From Candidatus Gastranaerophilales bacterium (GTDB lineage Bacteria > Cyanobacteriota > Vampirovibrionia > Gastranaerophilales > Gastranaerophilaceae), in contig CANQLJ010000015.1 in assembly GCA_947624685.1 (NCBI GenBank), forward strand, positions 1 through 37,720: a DNA stretch of 37,720 nucleotides, given 5' to 3'. The position numbers were made by a program, and so were the translations under genes. Positions 15,742 through 24,679 of this stretch are shown here, piece after piece (within the stretch, counting starts at the first letter, position 1; the number at the start of each line of letters is the position of its first letter). Under the pieces are notes generated by a model. The model was not told where the DNA came from, did no database searches, and saw nothing but the letters and a program-made list of their open reading frames with translations.

Positions 15742-18495
15742 TTATTCACTCGCTAAACCTAATATTCTAACTTGTTCTTCAATTGAAGTATTGCCTTCCA
15801 AGACATGTCTTAAACATGACATCCTCAAAGTCTTCATACCTTGTTTAATTGCATAATCTTCCAGTTCAACGTCATGCGCCCTTTGAGCAATCATTTTTCG
15901 AATTTCATTATTAATAACCATTATCTCAAGCACGGCCAAACGTCCTTGATAGCCGGAGTTTTTGCAGCTCGGACAGCCTTTTGGTCTGTATATTTTTGTT
16001 TGAGTAAGTTTTTCAACTTCAACGGGGTCTGATAAAATTTGTCTTGCTTCTTCAATTGTCGGATAGTATTCTTCTTTACAATTCGGGCATAGTCTTTTAA
16101 CAAGACGTTGCGCGATAACACCCGATAGTGTTGAAGAAATAAGATAATCTTTTGCACCCATTTCAATAAGTCTTGTAACTGTTGCAGCGGCCGAATTTGT
16201 GTGGATTGTGGATAGAACCAGGTGGCCTGTTAAGGAAGCTGAAATTGCAACTTCTAATGTTTCATAGTCACGAATTTCCCCGATTAATATAGTGTCGGGG
16301 TCTTGTCTTAAGATTGCACGAAGCGAATTAGCAAATGTGATTCCGGCTTTTGTGTTAATAGAAGATTGGTTAATTCCTTCAAGTTTAATTTCGACCGGGT
16401 CTTCAATCGTTGTGATATTAACGTCATCAGAGTTAATATATCTTAAAACGGCATATAATGTTGTCGTTTTACCGGAGCCCGTGGGGCCGGAAGTTAAAAC
16501 AATGCCGTTTGGAGAAGATACCAGGTATCTGATTTTTTTAATATCTTCTTCGCTTGCGCCCACAATTTCAATTTTATCGGCTTTTGCTTGTTTTGAATCC
16601 ATTTGAGGAGCCAAAACACGAATAACCATCTTTTCTCTGCCCGCAACAGGAAGCGTATTTACACGGAAGTCTTGGGCTCTGTTTTTATATTTCAAAGTGA
16701 ATGAACCGTCTTGAGCACGTCTGTGTTCGGCGATATTCATTTTTGATAATACTTTAAATCTTGATAATACCGCACTATCTACTTTAGCGGGGATTCTTAA
16801 AACTTCTTGTAAGGATCCGTCGATTCTCATTCTGACGCGATAGCCTTCATTTAAAGGTTCGACGTGAATATCGGATGCTCTCATATCGATTGCCATTGTA
16901 ATAATTTTGTTTGCCAATTGCGAAACGGCACTGTCCGACCCTTCAATTTCCTGTTCAACTTGATCCCAAAGTTCTCCGGAACCTTGCATAACGTCTTCAT
17001 CTTCGTCAAGTTGTTCCAAAAGTTCTTTTGCTTCTTGTCTGTCGGCACTATAATATGTATTTATGAAGTTTTCATATTCAATGTGCGTAATAAGCATAAC
17101 AGTCGGCTTCAAGCCGGTTTGATAAACAATTTCATTAATGACTTTAGTGTCATTAGGGTTTACCATCCCGACCACAAGGCTTTTATCCGTCATGCTCAAA
17201 GGTATTACTTTGTTTAATTTGACAAATGTTTCGGGTAGTATTGAAACAGCCGTCGATAATTCTTTTAACTGTTCGCTTGTTGCAAAATCAAGCCCCATTT
17301 GAGCGCCCAGCGCTTCTTTAAGGTCTTTTATCGTTACAAAACCCAATTTAACCAAAACTGACCCTAACGGTATTCCTTGGGCTTTACTTTCAGCAAGCGC
17401 GATTTCAAGTTGTTTTGGGTTGATTAAACCTTCTTCGGTTAAAATTTCACCCAATTTTTTTGTTTGAGGAGCATTAATCTTTTTGATTTTTGATGTTTCC
17501 TCTTTTGGCCCGTTTAGAGGGTTTGCTTTGGGTGATTGAGCGTTTTGCGCCGGTTTTGAAGTTTGAGGAGTTTGATTCATTGTTGGTTTTTGCGCTTTTG
17601 AAATATTTGAAGCATCGGAAGGGGAATTAATAGCTTGCTTTAATGTTTGGTTTTGCGCCGTTGCCGGAGCTACAGCACTATTTTGAGCACTTTGTTCTTT
17701 TTCATCATTAATATCATCATCAGAATCAAATTCTTTATCTAATTCAGGGTCGTCTTGTAAATCATCAAAATCATCCCCCGAGTCATCCGTAAAGTCCTCA
17801 TCTTGAATATCATCATCACTGTCGTCAAAATCTTCTAAATCATCGTCGCTATCTTCATTTCTGCTCGAATCGGTTGAATTGCTTGAAGAAATTTGAGTAT
17901 CATCAAGCGATTGTAATTCAACGTCACCCATTGAAACGTTTGTTTTAGCGGGTTGTTTTTCTTTTGCGTTCGAACTTGAATTTGAACTTAAATTTGGCGA
18001 GGATAAATCAAGGTCGCTATTTCCTTCGTTATAATCAATATCATCGTCATCGGAAATATTCAGCGTTTCTTCTTCGATTTTTATATCTTGCGAAAAATCA
18101 ATTTCAAGACCTGCCGTTTCTTGATTTTGTGCGCCGTTTGAGTTTTTGTTTTCGTTTTTAGTTACGTTTTGGGGGGCAGCACTTGCAAAGTCATTTTCAA
18201 CAGGATGCAAAGTACGATATTTCTTTACAAACTCATTATAAAACAGCTCAAAATCGTCCGTTGCCATTTTTATAAAATTAATATCAAGGTTGATGAATTT
18301 TTGAACATAAGCCTTGACTTCATTTATGTCCGACTCTTTACTTACCGCAACGAAAAACGCATCGAGACCAGTTTTAGAGCTTTTTTGAACATTAACCGGG
18401 ATAAAATGCAATTTTTGCGTTGCGCTAAGTTCAAGGTCATTTATCAAATCAAAATTGATTTTATTTATAAGTTTTGCAATTGTACTATTATCCAT
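15742..18495 (-). CDS. type II secretion / type IV pilus assembly ATPase (GspE/PilB family)
   Basis: 917 residues, much longer than the usual 500-600. The first 100 residues form a small unassigned domain. Residues about 120-340 are low-complexity and extremely acidic (Asp/Glu/Ser-rich, densest at about 205-265), then Gln/Asn/Pro-rich. An MshEN domain starts near residue 345 (KKLGEILTEEGLINPKQLE). The ATPase core has Walker A GPTGSGKTTT (about 668), the Asp box, Walker B DPDTILIGEIRD, a His box (TGHLVLSTIHTNSAA), and a four-cysteine zinc site CPNC (about 801) and CPSC (about 841). It powers pilin or pseudopilin assembly from the cytoplasm. It lies 26 nt after the secretin gene and 2 nt before the platform gene. 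The acidic insert is unusual and resembles the acidic N-terminus of the GspC-like protein of the same operon. Confidence 0.95.
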   Translation of the reverse strand: MDNSTIAKLINKINFDLINDLELSATQKLHFIPVNVQKSSKTGLDAFFVAVSKESDINEVKAYVQKFINLDINFIKMATDDFELFYNEFVKKYRTLHPVENDFASAAPQNVTKNENKNSNGAQNQETAGLEIDFSQDIKIEEETLNISDDDDIDYNEGNSDLDLSSPNLSSNSSSNAKEKQPAKTNVSMGDVELQSLDDTQISSSNSTDSSRNEDSDDDLEDFDDSDDDIQDEDFTDDSGDDFDDLQDDPELDKEFDSDDDINDEKEQSAQNSAVAPATAQNQTLKQAINSPSDASNISKAQKPTMNQTPQTSKPAQNAQSPKANPLNGPKEETSKIKKINAPQTKKLGEILTEEGLINPKQLEIALAESKAQGIPLGSVLVKLGFVTIKDLKEALGAQMGLDFATSEQLKELSTAVSILPETFVKLNKVIPLSMTDKSLVVGMVNPNDTKVINEIVYQTGLKPTVMLITHIEYENFINTYYSADRQEAKELLEQLDEDEDVMQGSGELWDQVEQEIEGSDSAVSQLANKIITMAIDMRASDIHVEPLNEGYRVRMRIDGSLQEVLRIPAKVDSAVLSRFKVLSKMNIAEHRRAQDGSFTLKYKNRAQDFRVNTLPVAGREKMVIRVLAPQMDSKQAKADKIEIVGASEEDIKKIRYLVSSPNGIVLTSGPTGSGKTTTLYAVLRYINSDDVNITTIEDPVEIKLEGINQSSINTKAGITFANSLRAILRQDPDTILIGEIRDYETLEVAISASLTGHLVLSTIHTNSAAATVTRLIEMGAKDYLISSTLSGVIAQRLVKRLCPNCKEEYYPTIEEARQILSDPVEVEKLTQTKIYRPKGCPSCKNSGYQGRLAVLEIMVINNEIRKMIAQRAHDVELEDYAIKQGMKTLRMSCLRHVLEGNTSIEEQVRILGLASE

Positions 18496-18521
18496 TGTTG
18501 TCTTTACTTCTTTTATAGATT

Positions 18522-20429
18522 TTATAGATCGTATATTTGATTGTCTACTTCAGTGTTGTCTTTAACAATGTGAGGAGTTACAACGATAACTAATTCTTCG
18601 CGGGATTTTGAATTTGAATTAGATCTGAAGAATACTCCCAAGAACGGAAGGTCACCTAATAGCGGCATTTTTGTTGTTGTTTGTGTTTCGTTTTCTTTAA
18701 TTAAGCCTGCTAATACAAGTGTTTCGCCATCTCTGATTCTAACGTTTTTGAGTTCTAAGTCTCTTCTTTGAAGCAATGTTGCCGCAATTTCATTTGAACC
18801 TGTTTCAGATGTCGAATAAACTCTTTCTTTAATCGTTGCAAATTCAGGAGAAATGTTCATCGAAACATATCCGTCAGGCGAAATGAAAGGAACAATTTCA
18901 ATCAAAAGACCTTCGTCGGAGCCAATATCATATGTCTTTTGAGTTGCACTTGTAATTGAGCTTGAAGATTGCAAAACTTGGCTTGTAACTGATTTTACAT
19001 AATCGGATGTCATATCGATTACTGCTTTTTTACCGTTTGTAACCATAATCTTAGGATTTGTTAAAACCCTTCCGTTGCCGTTTTCAATCAAATATGTTAA
19101 TTGATAAACTAAAGCTTTATTATTTGATTTTGATATGGTGGTCGGATTTGTAACCGTTGAAACATTACCGTCTTTATCTGTTGTGGTTGTCGTTTCAGAG
19201 CTTGCATAATCATGACCCCAGATGAAGAATGGGTTATTTCTTGTTGTTGTTAAACCGCCTTGATCAAAGCTTAAGTTGATAAACGGAGACCATAAATTCC
19301 AAGAGTTTGAAAATTCTTTAGAACCCGTTTCGTTTAATTCGATAACCGATAATTCAACATAAGCCATCAATTGTTTTTTATCGTGTTCTTTAATAAAATC
19401 TCTTATTATTTCAATTTGTTCAACCGAACCGCCATAAGTTGTGATTTTTCCTAAATCAGGGAAATATGCAATTGATAAAGGATTGCTCTTGAATGGCTGC
19501 ATATTTGAATTTCCGGAGTTACGATAAGAGCTTCCGCCTTTCTTTTCAACCCCGTCATCTTTACATGCGACCGTTCCGCCGCCTAATACAACTTCATCTT
19601 CATCATCTGATGTATTATCTTCTTTTATGTCGCCATCCATGCCATAGAACAATGAATTACAAATTAATGAAGCCATTTCTTTTGGCGTTGTGTGATTAAC
19701 TTTGAAGCTGTTAATCATCGGTTTTGTATCAATTACCGGCAACACTCTTTTAACTGCGTTGACATCGGCGATATTACCAAATACAACTATTTGGTTTGAT
19801 GAAGGAATTGCAGTGACGGAAGGTTGGTTTGACAGACCGAAATATCCCGCACCAAACACATTATTGTTCATAAAATCCGCAACGCTTTCGGCATTTGCGT
19901 ATTTAACAGGTAAAAATGTCATCGTTTGTTTTGAATAAGCAACATCTTTTGCCGCATCCAATGACATAACCGTAATTGTGTTGCCGTCTAACGTATAAGT
20001 TAATTGGCAAGATTTGAATATTACCAAAAATGCATCGTTGATTTTGATATTTTTAAGATCTAAGGTTATGTCGCCTTCGACCGATTTATCAAAAACGATA
20101 TTTAAACCGGCTTTGTCCGCAATCATTCTGAGAGCCTGTTTTAAATCAGATTCTCTTAATGAAAGATTGACTCTTTTGTCCGAATTTGTGATAACCGGAG
20201 TGGAATCAAGTCTCAAAGTTGTTTCAAATGTTCTTGCATCGTATGAATTTAAGTTTAACAAACTGGAAGTTGATGCCGGCATTTGAGTCTGACGCAAATA
20301 AGAATCAGAAACTCTATCTAATAGTGAGATTTTGTCCTCATCATATCCGAAAGCGCTCTGCGCAAGCAAAGTTAAACTCAACAATGCTAAACACATTTTA
20401 CCAAAGTTCTTCGGTTTAAAATTTTGCAT
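18522..20429 (-). CDS. outer-membrane secretin (GspD/PilQ family)
   Basis: 635 residues with a Sec signal peptide (KMCLALLSLTLLAQSAFG, cleavage near residue 29). An STN/N0-type domain follows (VNLSLRESDLKQALRMIADK, NIVFDKSVEGDITL), then an N1-type domain (TFLPVKYANAESVADFM, NQIVVFGNIADVNAVKRVLP). The secretin core is KQLMAYVELSVIELNETGSK, GRVLTNPKIMVTNGKKAVID, RRDLELKNVRIRDGETLVLA and the final MPLLGDLPFLGVFFRSN with EELVIVVTPHIV. The latter are the most conserved secretin motifs. It forms the outer-membrane channel for secreted proteins or a pilus. An Asp/Glu and Gly/Ser-rich insertion near 270-300 contains two cysteines. The start is preceded by AGGAG. No pilotin gene is visible nearby. Confidence 0.95.
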   Translation of the reverse strand: MQNFKPKNFGKMCLALLSLTLLAQSAFGYDEDKISLLDRVSDSYLRQTQMPASTSSLLNLNSYDARTFETTLRLDSTPVITNSDKRVNLSLRESDLKQALRMIADKAGLNIVFDKSVEGDITLDLKNIKINDAFLVIFKSCQLTYTLDGNTITVMSLDAAKDVAYSKQTMTFLPVKYANAESVADFMNNNVFGAGYFGLSNQPSVTAIPSSNQIVVFGNIADVNAVKRVLPVIDTKPMINSFKVNHTTPKEMASLICNSLFYGMDGDIKEDNTSDDEDEVVLGGGTVACKDDGVEKKGGSSYRNSGNSNMQPFKSNPLSIAYFPDLGKITTYGGSVEQIEIIRDFIKEHDKKQLMAYVELSVIELNETGSKEFSNSWNLWSPFINLSFDQGGLTTTRNNPFFIWGHDYASSETTTTTDKDGNVSTVTNPTTISKSNNKALVYQLTYLIENGNGRVLTNPKIMVTNGKKAVIDMTSDYVKSVTSQVLQSSSSITSATQKTYDIGSDEGLLIEIVPFISPDGYVSMNISPEFATIKERVYSTSETGSNEIAATLLQRRDLELKNVRIRDGETLVLAGLIKENETQTTTKMPLLGDLPFLGVFFRSNSNSKSREELVIVVTPHIVKDNTEVDNQIYDL

Positions 20430-20475
20430 TTTTATTATTCTCCTAGACTAATTTTATCTTTAATATTATTTAATA

Positions 20476-21666
20476 TTATTTCGTATTGATTAATATATCG
20501 TTTTCACTGACATATCTTCGAGCATCCGACACAACACTTGAGCCTTCTTTGTTTACGGTTGAGTATTGTCTTGTTCCGCCGGAAGTGTATTTTGCGCTTC
20601 CTGCTATATTTGTTATTTTAAATTCTTCTCCGATGTTTGCTCTGTAGATATTGCTTCCAAGTGCAATCGCAACGGCATTTCTTCCTATATCGACAACTTT
20701 AAAGTCATCTAACATATCGCCTTTTTGAACAAAATAATCATTGTCTTCAAAAGTGATAATTGCGGAAGGTTTAACATCGTCATACATAATACCCGATACC
20801 GCTATCGACATAAGCTTCATGGTATCTTCTTTAACACCGAATTTTTCCGGCGGTTTTGGAACTCCCGAAGCATCATAGTCAATTTTTGCAACGGGAACGG
20901 TCGATGTCATATATTTAGCGGTGGGCAGGAAGGGATTATCTCTGCCTTCGGGTTTAACATCTATAACTTGTTTTTTAGCTGCGACTTGTTCGCCTTGAGC
21001 TGCCGTTTCTTCTTGCGAATCGAGAGCATCTTCATCGGCTTGAACATCACCTGCTTGTTCTTCATTTACAACGGGGATATTCTCTTCATTCCTTTGAGCA
21101 ATTTCGTTAGCATCAACATTATTCATTTCATCAACTTTCGTTTGAGGAACGGCAAGTTGATTTGAATTCATGCCTTTAGAGCCCATAAAGTTTTGAACTC
21201 CGTAATATATTCCCCCAATCACCGCAACGACAAGCACAACAAACAAAAGTAATCCGACGGGGTTTGAGCTTTGCGCTTTCTTTTGTTCACCTCGTCTTGG
21301 GTAAACAACGTCATCGTTCGATGCGCGATTTTGTTCATTTACAACATTTGCCAATTGACTATCTATGTCAAAATCCTCGTCAGGCGAGTAACTATCTTGT
21401 GATTGATTATCGCCATTTTTTAAAATATCTTGCAATTGGCTCTCATCAGCGTCATCTGACGAATCATCAACAAACTCTATTTCGTCGCTTGAATCTTCTT
21501 GCCTTGATTGTTTGGCAGAAGATTTAGCTCCCGACTGTTTATTTTTGATAGAGACAATCTCATCGTCATCATCGGCTAAAACATCTTCCCAAGATACTGT
21601 GCCGTCATCATCGACTTGAAGTTCGGCATTGTTGTCTAAAAAATCTTTTTCATCCTCAAATAACAT
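20476..21666 (-). CDS. GspC/PilP-like inner-membrane linker of the secretin machine
   Basis: 396 residues. Residues 1-125 are cytoplasmic in prediction and strongly acidic (WEDVLADDDDEIV, EIEFVDDSSDDADESQ). A single transmembrane segment follows near residues 130-150 (VGLLLFVVLVVAVIGGIYYG), then an Asn/Glu/Gln-rich linker. A C-terminal beta domain (about 275-350) reads MSIAVSGIMYDDVKPSAII, FVQKGDMLDDFKVVDIGRNA and ALGSNIYRANIGEEF. That domain has the pattern of the GspC homology region and of PilP, both of which dock onto the secretin N0 domain. Position directly upstream of the secretin supports this. The long acidic N-terminus is not usual for GspC (normally a short cytoplasmic tail). The assignment rests on the topology, the C-domain pattern and gene order. 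Confidence 0.7.
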   Translation of the reverse strand: MLFEDEKDFLDNNAELQVDDDGTVSWEDVLADDDDEIVSIKNKQSGAKSSAKQSRQEDSSDEIEFVDDSSDDADESQLQDILKNGDNQSQDSYSPDEDFDIDSQLANVVNEQNRASNDDVVYPRRGEQKKAQSSNPVGLLLFVVLVVAVIGGIYYGVQNFMGSKGMNSNQLAVPQTKVDEMNNVDANEIAQRNEENIPVVNEEQAGDVQADEDALDSQEETAAQGEQVAAKKQVIDVKPEGRDNPFLPTAKYMTSTVPVAKIDYDASGVPKPPEKFGVKEDTMKLMSIAVSGIMYDDVKPSAIITFEDNDYFVQKGDMLDDFKVVDIGRNAVAIALGSNIYRANIGEEFKITNIAGSAKYTSGGTRQYSTVNKEGSSVVSDARRYVSENDILINTK

Positions 21667-21736
21667 CTGGTTTTAAACTCTTTTAATACTAATCTCACAA
21701 AGTTTTATATTTTAATTTTACATAAAATATAATATA

Positions 21737-21764
21737 AGTTTACTATGACTATTTTTTTTGTCAA
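21737..21764 (-). promoter_or_regulatory. candidate promoter of the secretion/pilus operon
   Basis: On the minus strand, a consensus -35 TTGACA (21764-21759), a 16-bp spacer and a weak -10 TAAACT (21742-21737). This leaves a leader of about 64 nt before the ATG at 21666. It starts just after the obg stop. Confidence 0.5.
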
Positions 21765-21775
21765 AGTATTACTTT

Positions 21776-23065
21776 TTAGTAACAATCTTCATCATAAACG
21801 AGCTCTATGCCCTCTACAACGATTGTGTCACCGTTTTTTATTCCTTTTTCTCTCAGTTCATCATAAACTCCCATTGAATCCAATATATTTGTAAATCGTC
21901 TGATTTGCTGCATATTCCTTATGTCTGTTACAGAAGTTAATCTTTTTATCTTTCCTCCGCTAACATTATAAGTGTTTTTATTTATTTTGGCAATTTCAAA
22001 TTGCGAATCGTCGTTATTGGTTGAATCAACATCGTTTGCTATATCGACATTTATTTTTATATCTTCAATCGTCTCAAGCTTTGCGCTAACGTAGTTTACA
22101 AGCTCTCTTAAGCCTGTTTTTGTCACTGTTGAAATTAAAAAAATTTCATTCATCGGGTGGATATTTTCGCTAAATTCTTTTTTAATTTCATCCGCATGGT
22201 CTAAATCAATTAAATCAGTTTTATTTAATACAATTATCTGAGGCCTGTTTTTAAGTTCAATGTCAAATTTTTCAAGCTCTTTATTAATTTTGAAATAATT
22301 TTGTATGCTATCATCTTTTGAAATATCAATAACATGCAATAATAACTTACATCTTTGAACATGCCTTAAAAATTCATGCCCAAGACCCAAACCAACAGAT
22401 GCTCCTTCGATGAGTCCCGGAATATCGGCTATCACAAAACCGTCGCCTTGGGGTTTTTTAACGACTCCCAAGTTTGGAATTAATGTCGTAAAAGGATAGT
22501 CGGCTATTTTTGGCTTAGCTTCGCTAATAACACTAATTAAACTTGATTTTCCGGCATTTGGCATACCCAATAAACCGACATCGGCGATTAATTTTAATTC
22601 GAGTTCTAATTCTCGCTCAATTCCCGCTTCGCCGGGTTCGCAAAATTGAGGAGCTCTTTTTTGAGCGGTTGCAAACCTTGCGTTTCCTCTGCCGCCTCGG
22701 CCTCCTTTTGCGATGAGCACGGTTTTATTATTTTCATTCAAATCTGCAATAAGTTTATTTGTTTTTAAATCTCTTACAACTACTCCCACGGGCATTTTAA
22801 TATAAAGGTCGTCGCCATTTTTCCCGTGGCAATTTTTGTTTTGGCCGTTTTGGCCGTTTTGAGCTTTAAAAACGGATTTATGAGTGAAATCTAAAAGTGT
22901 TGACATATCATTAGTTGCAACAAAATAAACGCTTCCGCCCATACCGCCGTCGCCTCCCGCGGGGCCGCCTTTGTCGACATATTTTTCTCTGCGCCATGCC
23001 GTTGCTCCGTTTCCGCCGGAGCCGGAAGCTATTCTTATTTTGACCTTGTCAATAAAAGTTGACAT
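21776..23065 (-). CDS. obg: GTPase Obg/CgtA
   Basis: 429 residues. The glycine-rich Obg fold (residues 1-155) shows FIDKVKIRIASGSGGNGATA, KGGPAGGDGGMGGSVYF and KGGRGGRGNARFATA. The G domain follows with G1 GMPNAGKSSLI (about 165), G2 YPFTTLIPNLGVV, G3 DIPGLIEGAS and G4 NKTD (near 280). The C-terminal OCT domain occupies about 350-429 (GGKIKRLTSVTDIRNMQQIR, RRFTNILDSMGVYDELREKG). Obg binds the 50S subunit and is involved in ribosome maturation, growth control and the stringent response. It starts 2 nt after the stop of an unknown helical protein, so the two are co-translated. rpl21/rpl27, frequent Obg neighbours, are not here. Confidence 0.98.
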   Translation of the reverse strand: MSTFIDKVKIRIASGSGGNGATAWRREKYVDKGGPAGGDGGMGGSVYFVATNDMSTLLDFTHKSVFKAQNGQNGQNKNCHGKNGDDLYIKMPVGVVVRDLKTNKLIADLNENNKTVLIAKGGRGGRGNARFATAQKRAPQFCEPGEAGIERELELELKLIADVGLLGMPNAGKSSLISVISEAKPKIADYPFTTLIPNLGVVKKPQGDGFVIADIPGLIEGASVGLGLGHEFLRHVQRCKLLLHVIDISKDDSIQNYFKINKELEKFDIELKNRPQIIVLNKTDLIDLDHADEIKKEFSENIHPMNEIFLISTVTKTGLRELVNYVSAKLETIEDIKINVDIANDVDSTNNDDSQFEIAKINKNTYNVSGGKIKRLTSVTDIRNMQQIRRFTNILDSMGVYDELREKGIKNGDTIVVEGIELVYDEDCY

Positions 23066-23067
23066 TT

Positions 23068-23640
23068 TTAAATTGCAATCCTTTCAAGAATTTTTCTTGC
23101 GCAAATATCTCTCAATTGAGCTCTCAAAAGGGGTAAATCAACATTTTGACAAACCGCTTTATCATAATTTGCAACAACCATATCTGTAATTAATTGTAAC
23201 ATCAAAATAAAATGAGATTTGTCAATTTTGTTATTTTGATATTCATCCGTCAATTCCATCAAAAACGGATAATATTCAATCATTGAACAAGAATTAATTG
23301 TTGCAATTGCGGTCAATAAGACTCTGTCTTTTGTGTCTTCAAAAACAAGCATCAAATATAATTTTGCATATCTTTTAAATTTCGAAACAAGCTCGATTAA
23401 ATGTCTTTCATTGAGATATTTTTCAAAACAAAAGACAAAATCGCGATACAGATTCTCGTCATCCGTTATCTTACCTTCATTTTCGAGATTTAAAAAATCT
23501 TTTATAAAGCAGCCTAAAAGATTTAAGTCATTATTAAAATCTCTTTTAACCGAAAGAATATCTCTCATCAGCTCAATGTCGAGATTGAGCTTGAGATACT
23601 CCATAATTTTTTCCATCTGTAAAATATAATCCATAATCAA
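23068..23640 (-). CDS. unknown helical protein upstream of obg
   Basis: Up to 190 residues, with no family recognised. It is predicted to be almost entirely helical (for example LIELVSKFKRYAKLYLMLVF, FLMELTDEYQNNKIDKSHFI) with no signal peptide or membrane segment. This composition is like an all-alpha adaptor or TPR-like protein. Cysteines at several positions are not arranged as a metal site. ATG codons at 23640, 23634 and 23616 are all possible starts and none has a convincing Shine-Dalgarno. Its stop is 2 nt before the obg ATG, which suggests a functional or at least regulatory link with obg. It diverges from rpsB across a 241-bp intergenic region. Confidence 0.65.
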   Translation of the reverse strand: MIMDYILQMEKIMEYLKLNLDIELMRDILSVKRDFNNDLNLLGCFIKDFLNLENEGKITDDENLYRDFVFCFEKYLNERHLIELVSKFKRYAKLYLMLVFEDTKDRVLLTAIATINSCSMIEYYPFLMELTDEYQNNKIDKSHFILMLQLITDMVVANYDKAVCQNVDLPLLRAQLRDICARKILERIAI

Positions 23641-23742
23641 TATTCTATATTTTTATTTTTAAAAATACCAAATATTTAATAAAACTTCATTTTAAAGTAG
23701 GATTAGTTTGTTTAGGCAATGTTACAAACAAGAAAGCTTTTG

Positions 23743-23771
23743 TTGCAAATAAAATTTGTTTAAAATAGAAT
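23743..23771 (+). promoter_or_regulatory. rpsB-tsf promoter TTGCAA-17-TAGAAT
   Basis: -35 TTGCAA (23743-23748), 17-bp spacer, -10 TAGAAT (23766-23771). The predicted start near 23778 gives an untranslated leader of about 100 nt before rpsB. Confidence 0.7.
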
Positions 23772-23791
23772 TGTATTGTTATTAGATTACC

Positions 23792-23860
23792 TTTTCGGTC
23801 ATTATTTCCAAATGGTTTTTCTAACCAGCCTTCCCATAGAGGTCAGGATTAAACCGAAAA
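23792..23860 (+). promoter_or_regulatory. structured rpsB leader, possible S2 autoregulatory element
   Basis: In the rpsB 5' UTR, TTTTCGGT (23792-23799) can pair with ACCGAAAA (23853-23860). Inside that, TGGTT (23813-23817) pairs with AACCA (23823-23827) around a 5-nt loop. The AAAGGA ribosome binding site follows directly. In many bacteria S2 represses rpsB-tsf through its own leader; that this one does so is inference from position and folding. Confidence 0.45.
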
Positions 23861-23881
23861 ACAGAAAGGACAAACGAAACT

Positions 23882-24649
23882 ATGGCAGTTGCTACTTTAG
23901 TAGAATTATTAGACGCAGGTGTACACTTTGGCCACCAAACACAAAAATGGAACCCGAAAATGAAACCTTATATTTTCGGAGCAAAAAACGGTATCTACAT
24001 TATCGACTTAAGAAAAACATCCGATTTATTGGATAGAGCCTATGAAGTAGTAAGAAAATTCGCTTCTCAAGGCAAAAATGTTCTTTTTGTCGGAACAAAA
24101 AAACAAGCGGTTGATGTTATTGCCCAAGAAGCAACCCGTTGCGGCGGATATTACATAAACAGAAGATGGCTCGGCGGTATGATGACGAACTTTGAAACAA
24201 TCAGAGCGAGAGTCAATAAATTAAGAGAATTAGAATCATTCCTCGAATCAGGCGCAGCAAACAAATTACCCAAAAAAGAAATTGCTCAATTAAACAGACA
24301 ATTGGCAAAATTATCAAAAACCTTAGGCGGCATAAAAGAAATGAAAGGCATGCCTGATATTTTAGTTGTGGTTGACCAAAAGAAAGAATTAATCGCAATT
24401 AAAGAAGCAAATAAACTTAATATTCCGGTTGTTTGTTTGGCTGATACCAACGCTGATACCGACGGAATCGATTATATCATCCCCGGAAACGATGACGCTT
24501 TGCGCTCAATTAAACTGATTGCTTCAAAATTAGCCGACGCTGTTTTAGAAGGAAAAGAATTAAGACAAAATAACGCTAAAACCACGGGCAAAATTGAAAA
24601 AATTGAAGCAAAAGACGCAAATGCCGCTGTTGAAGCCGTTGAAGCATAA
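23882..24649 (+). CDS. rpsB: 30S ribosomal protein S2
   Basis: 255 residues with the full S2 sequence pattern: [83 protein letters not shown], and [20 protein letters not shown] followed by ALRSIKL. S2 binds late in 30S assembly and is needed to recruit S1. The C-terminal 25 residues are Ala/Glu/Lys-rich and variable. The start has an AAAGGA site. It is followed after 30 nt by tsf, the common rpsB-tsf pairing. Confidence 0.99.
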   Translation: MAVATLVELLDAGVHFGHQTQKWNPKMKPYIFGAKNGIYIIDLRKTSDLLDRAYEVVRKFASQGKNVLFVGTKKQAVDVIAQEATRCGGYYINRRWLGGMMTNFETIRARVNKLRELESFLESGAANKLPKKEIAQLNRQLAKLSKTLGGIKEMKGMPDILVVVDQKKELIAIKEANKLNIPVVCLADTNADTDGIDYIIPGNDDALRSIKLIASKLADAVLEGKELRQNNAKTTGKIEKIEAKDANAAVEAVEA

Positions 24650-24679
24650 TGACAATAATTTTAATTAGGAGAAAAAACT

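Noticed and set aside
18171-18176. G6 run in the assembly ATPase gene
   Set aside because: Six bases is short for slippage, and it lies in the low-complexity part of a gene that is otherwise intact; not counted with the glycan tracts.
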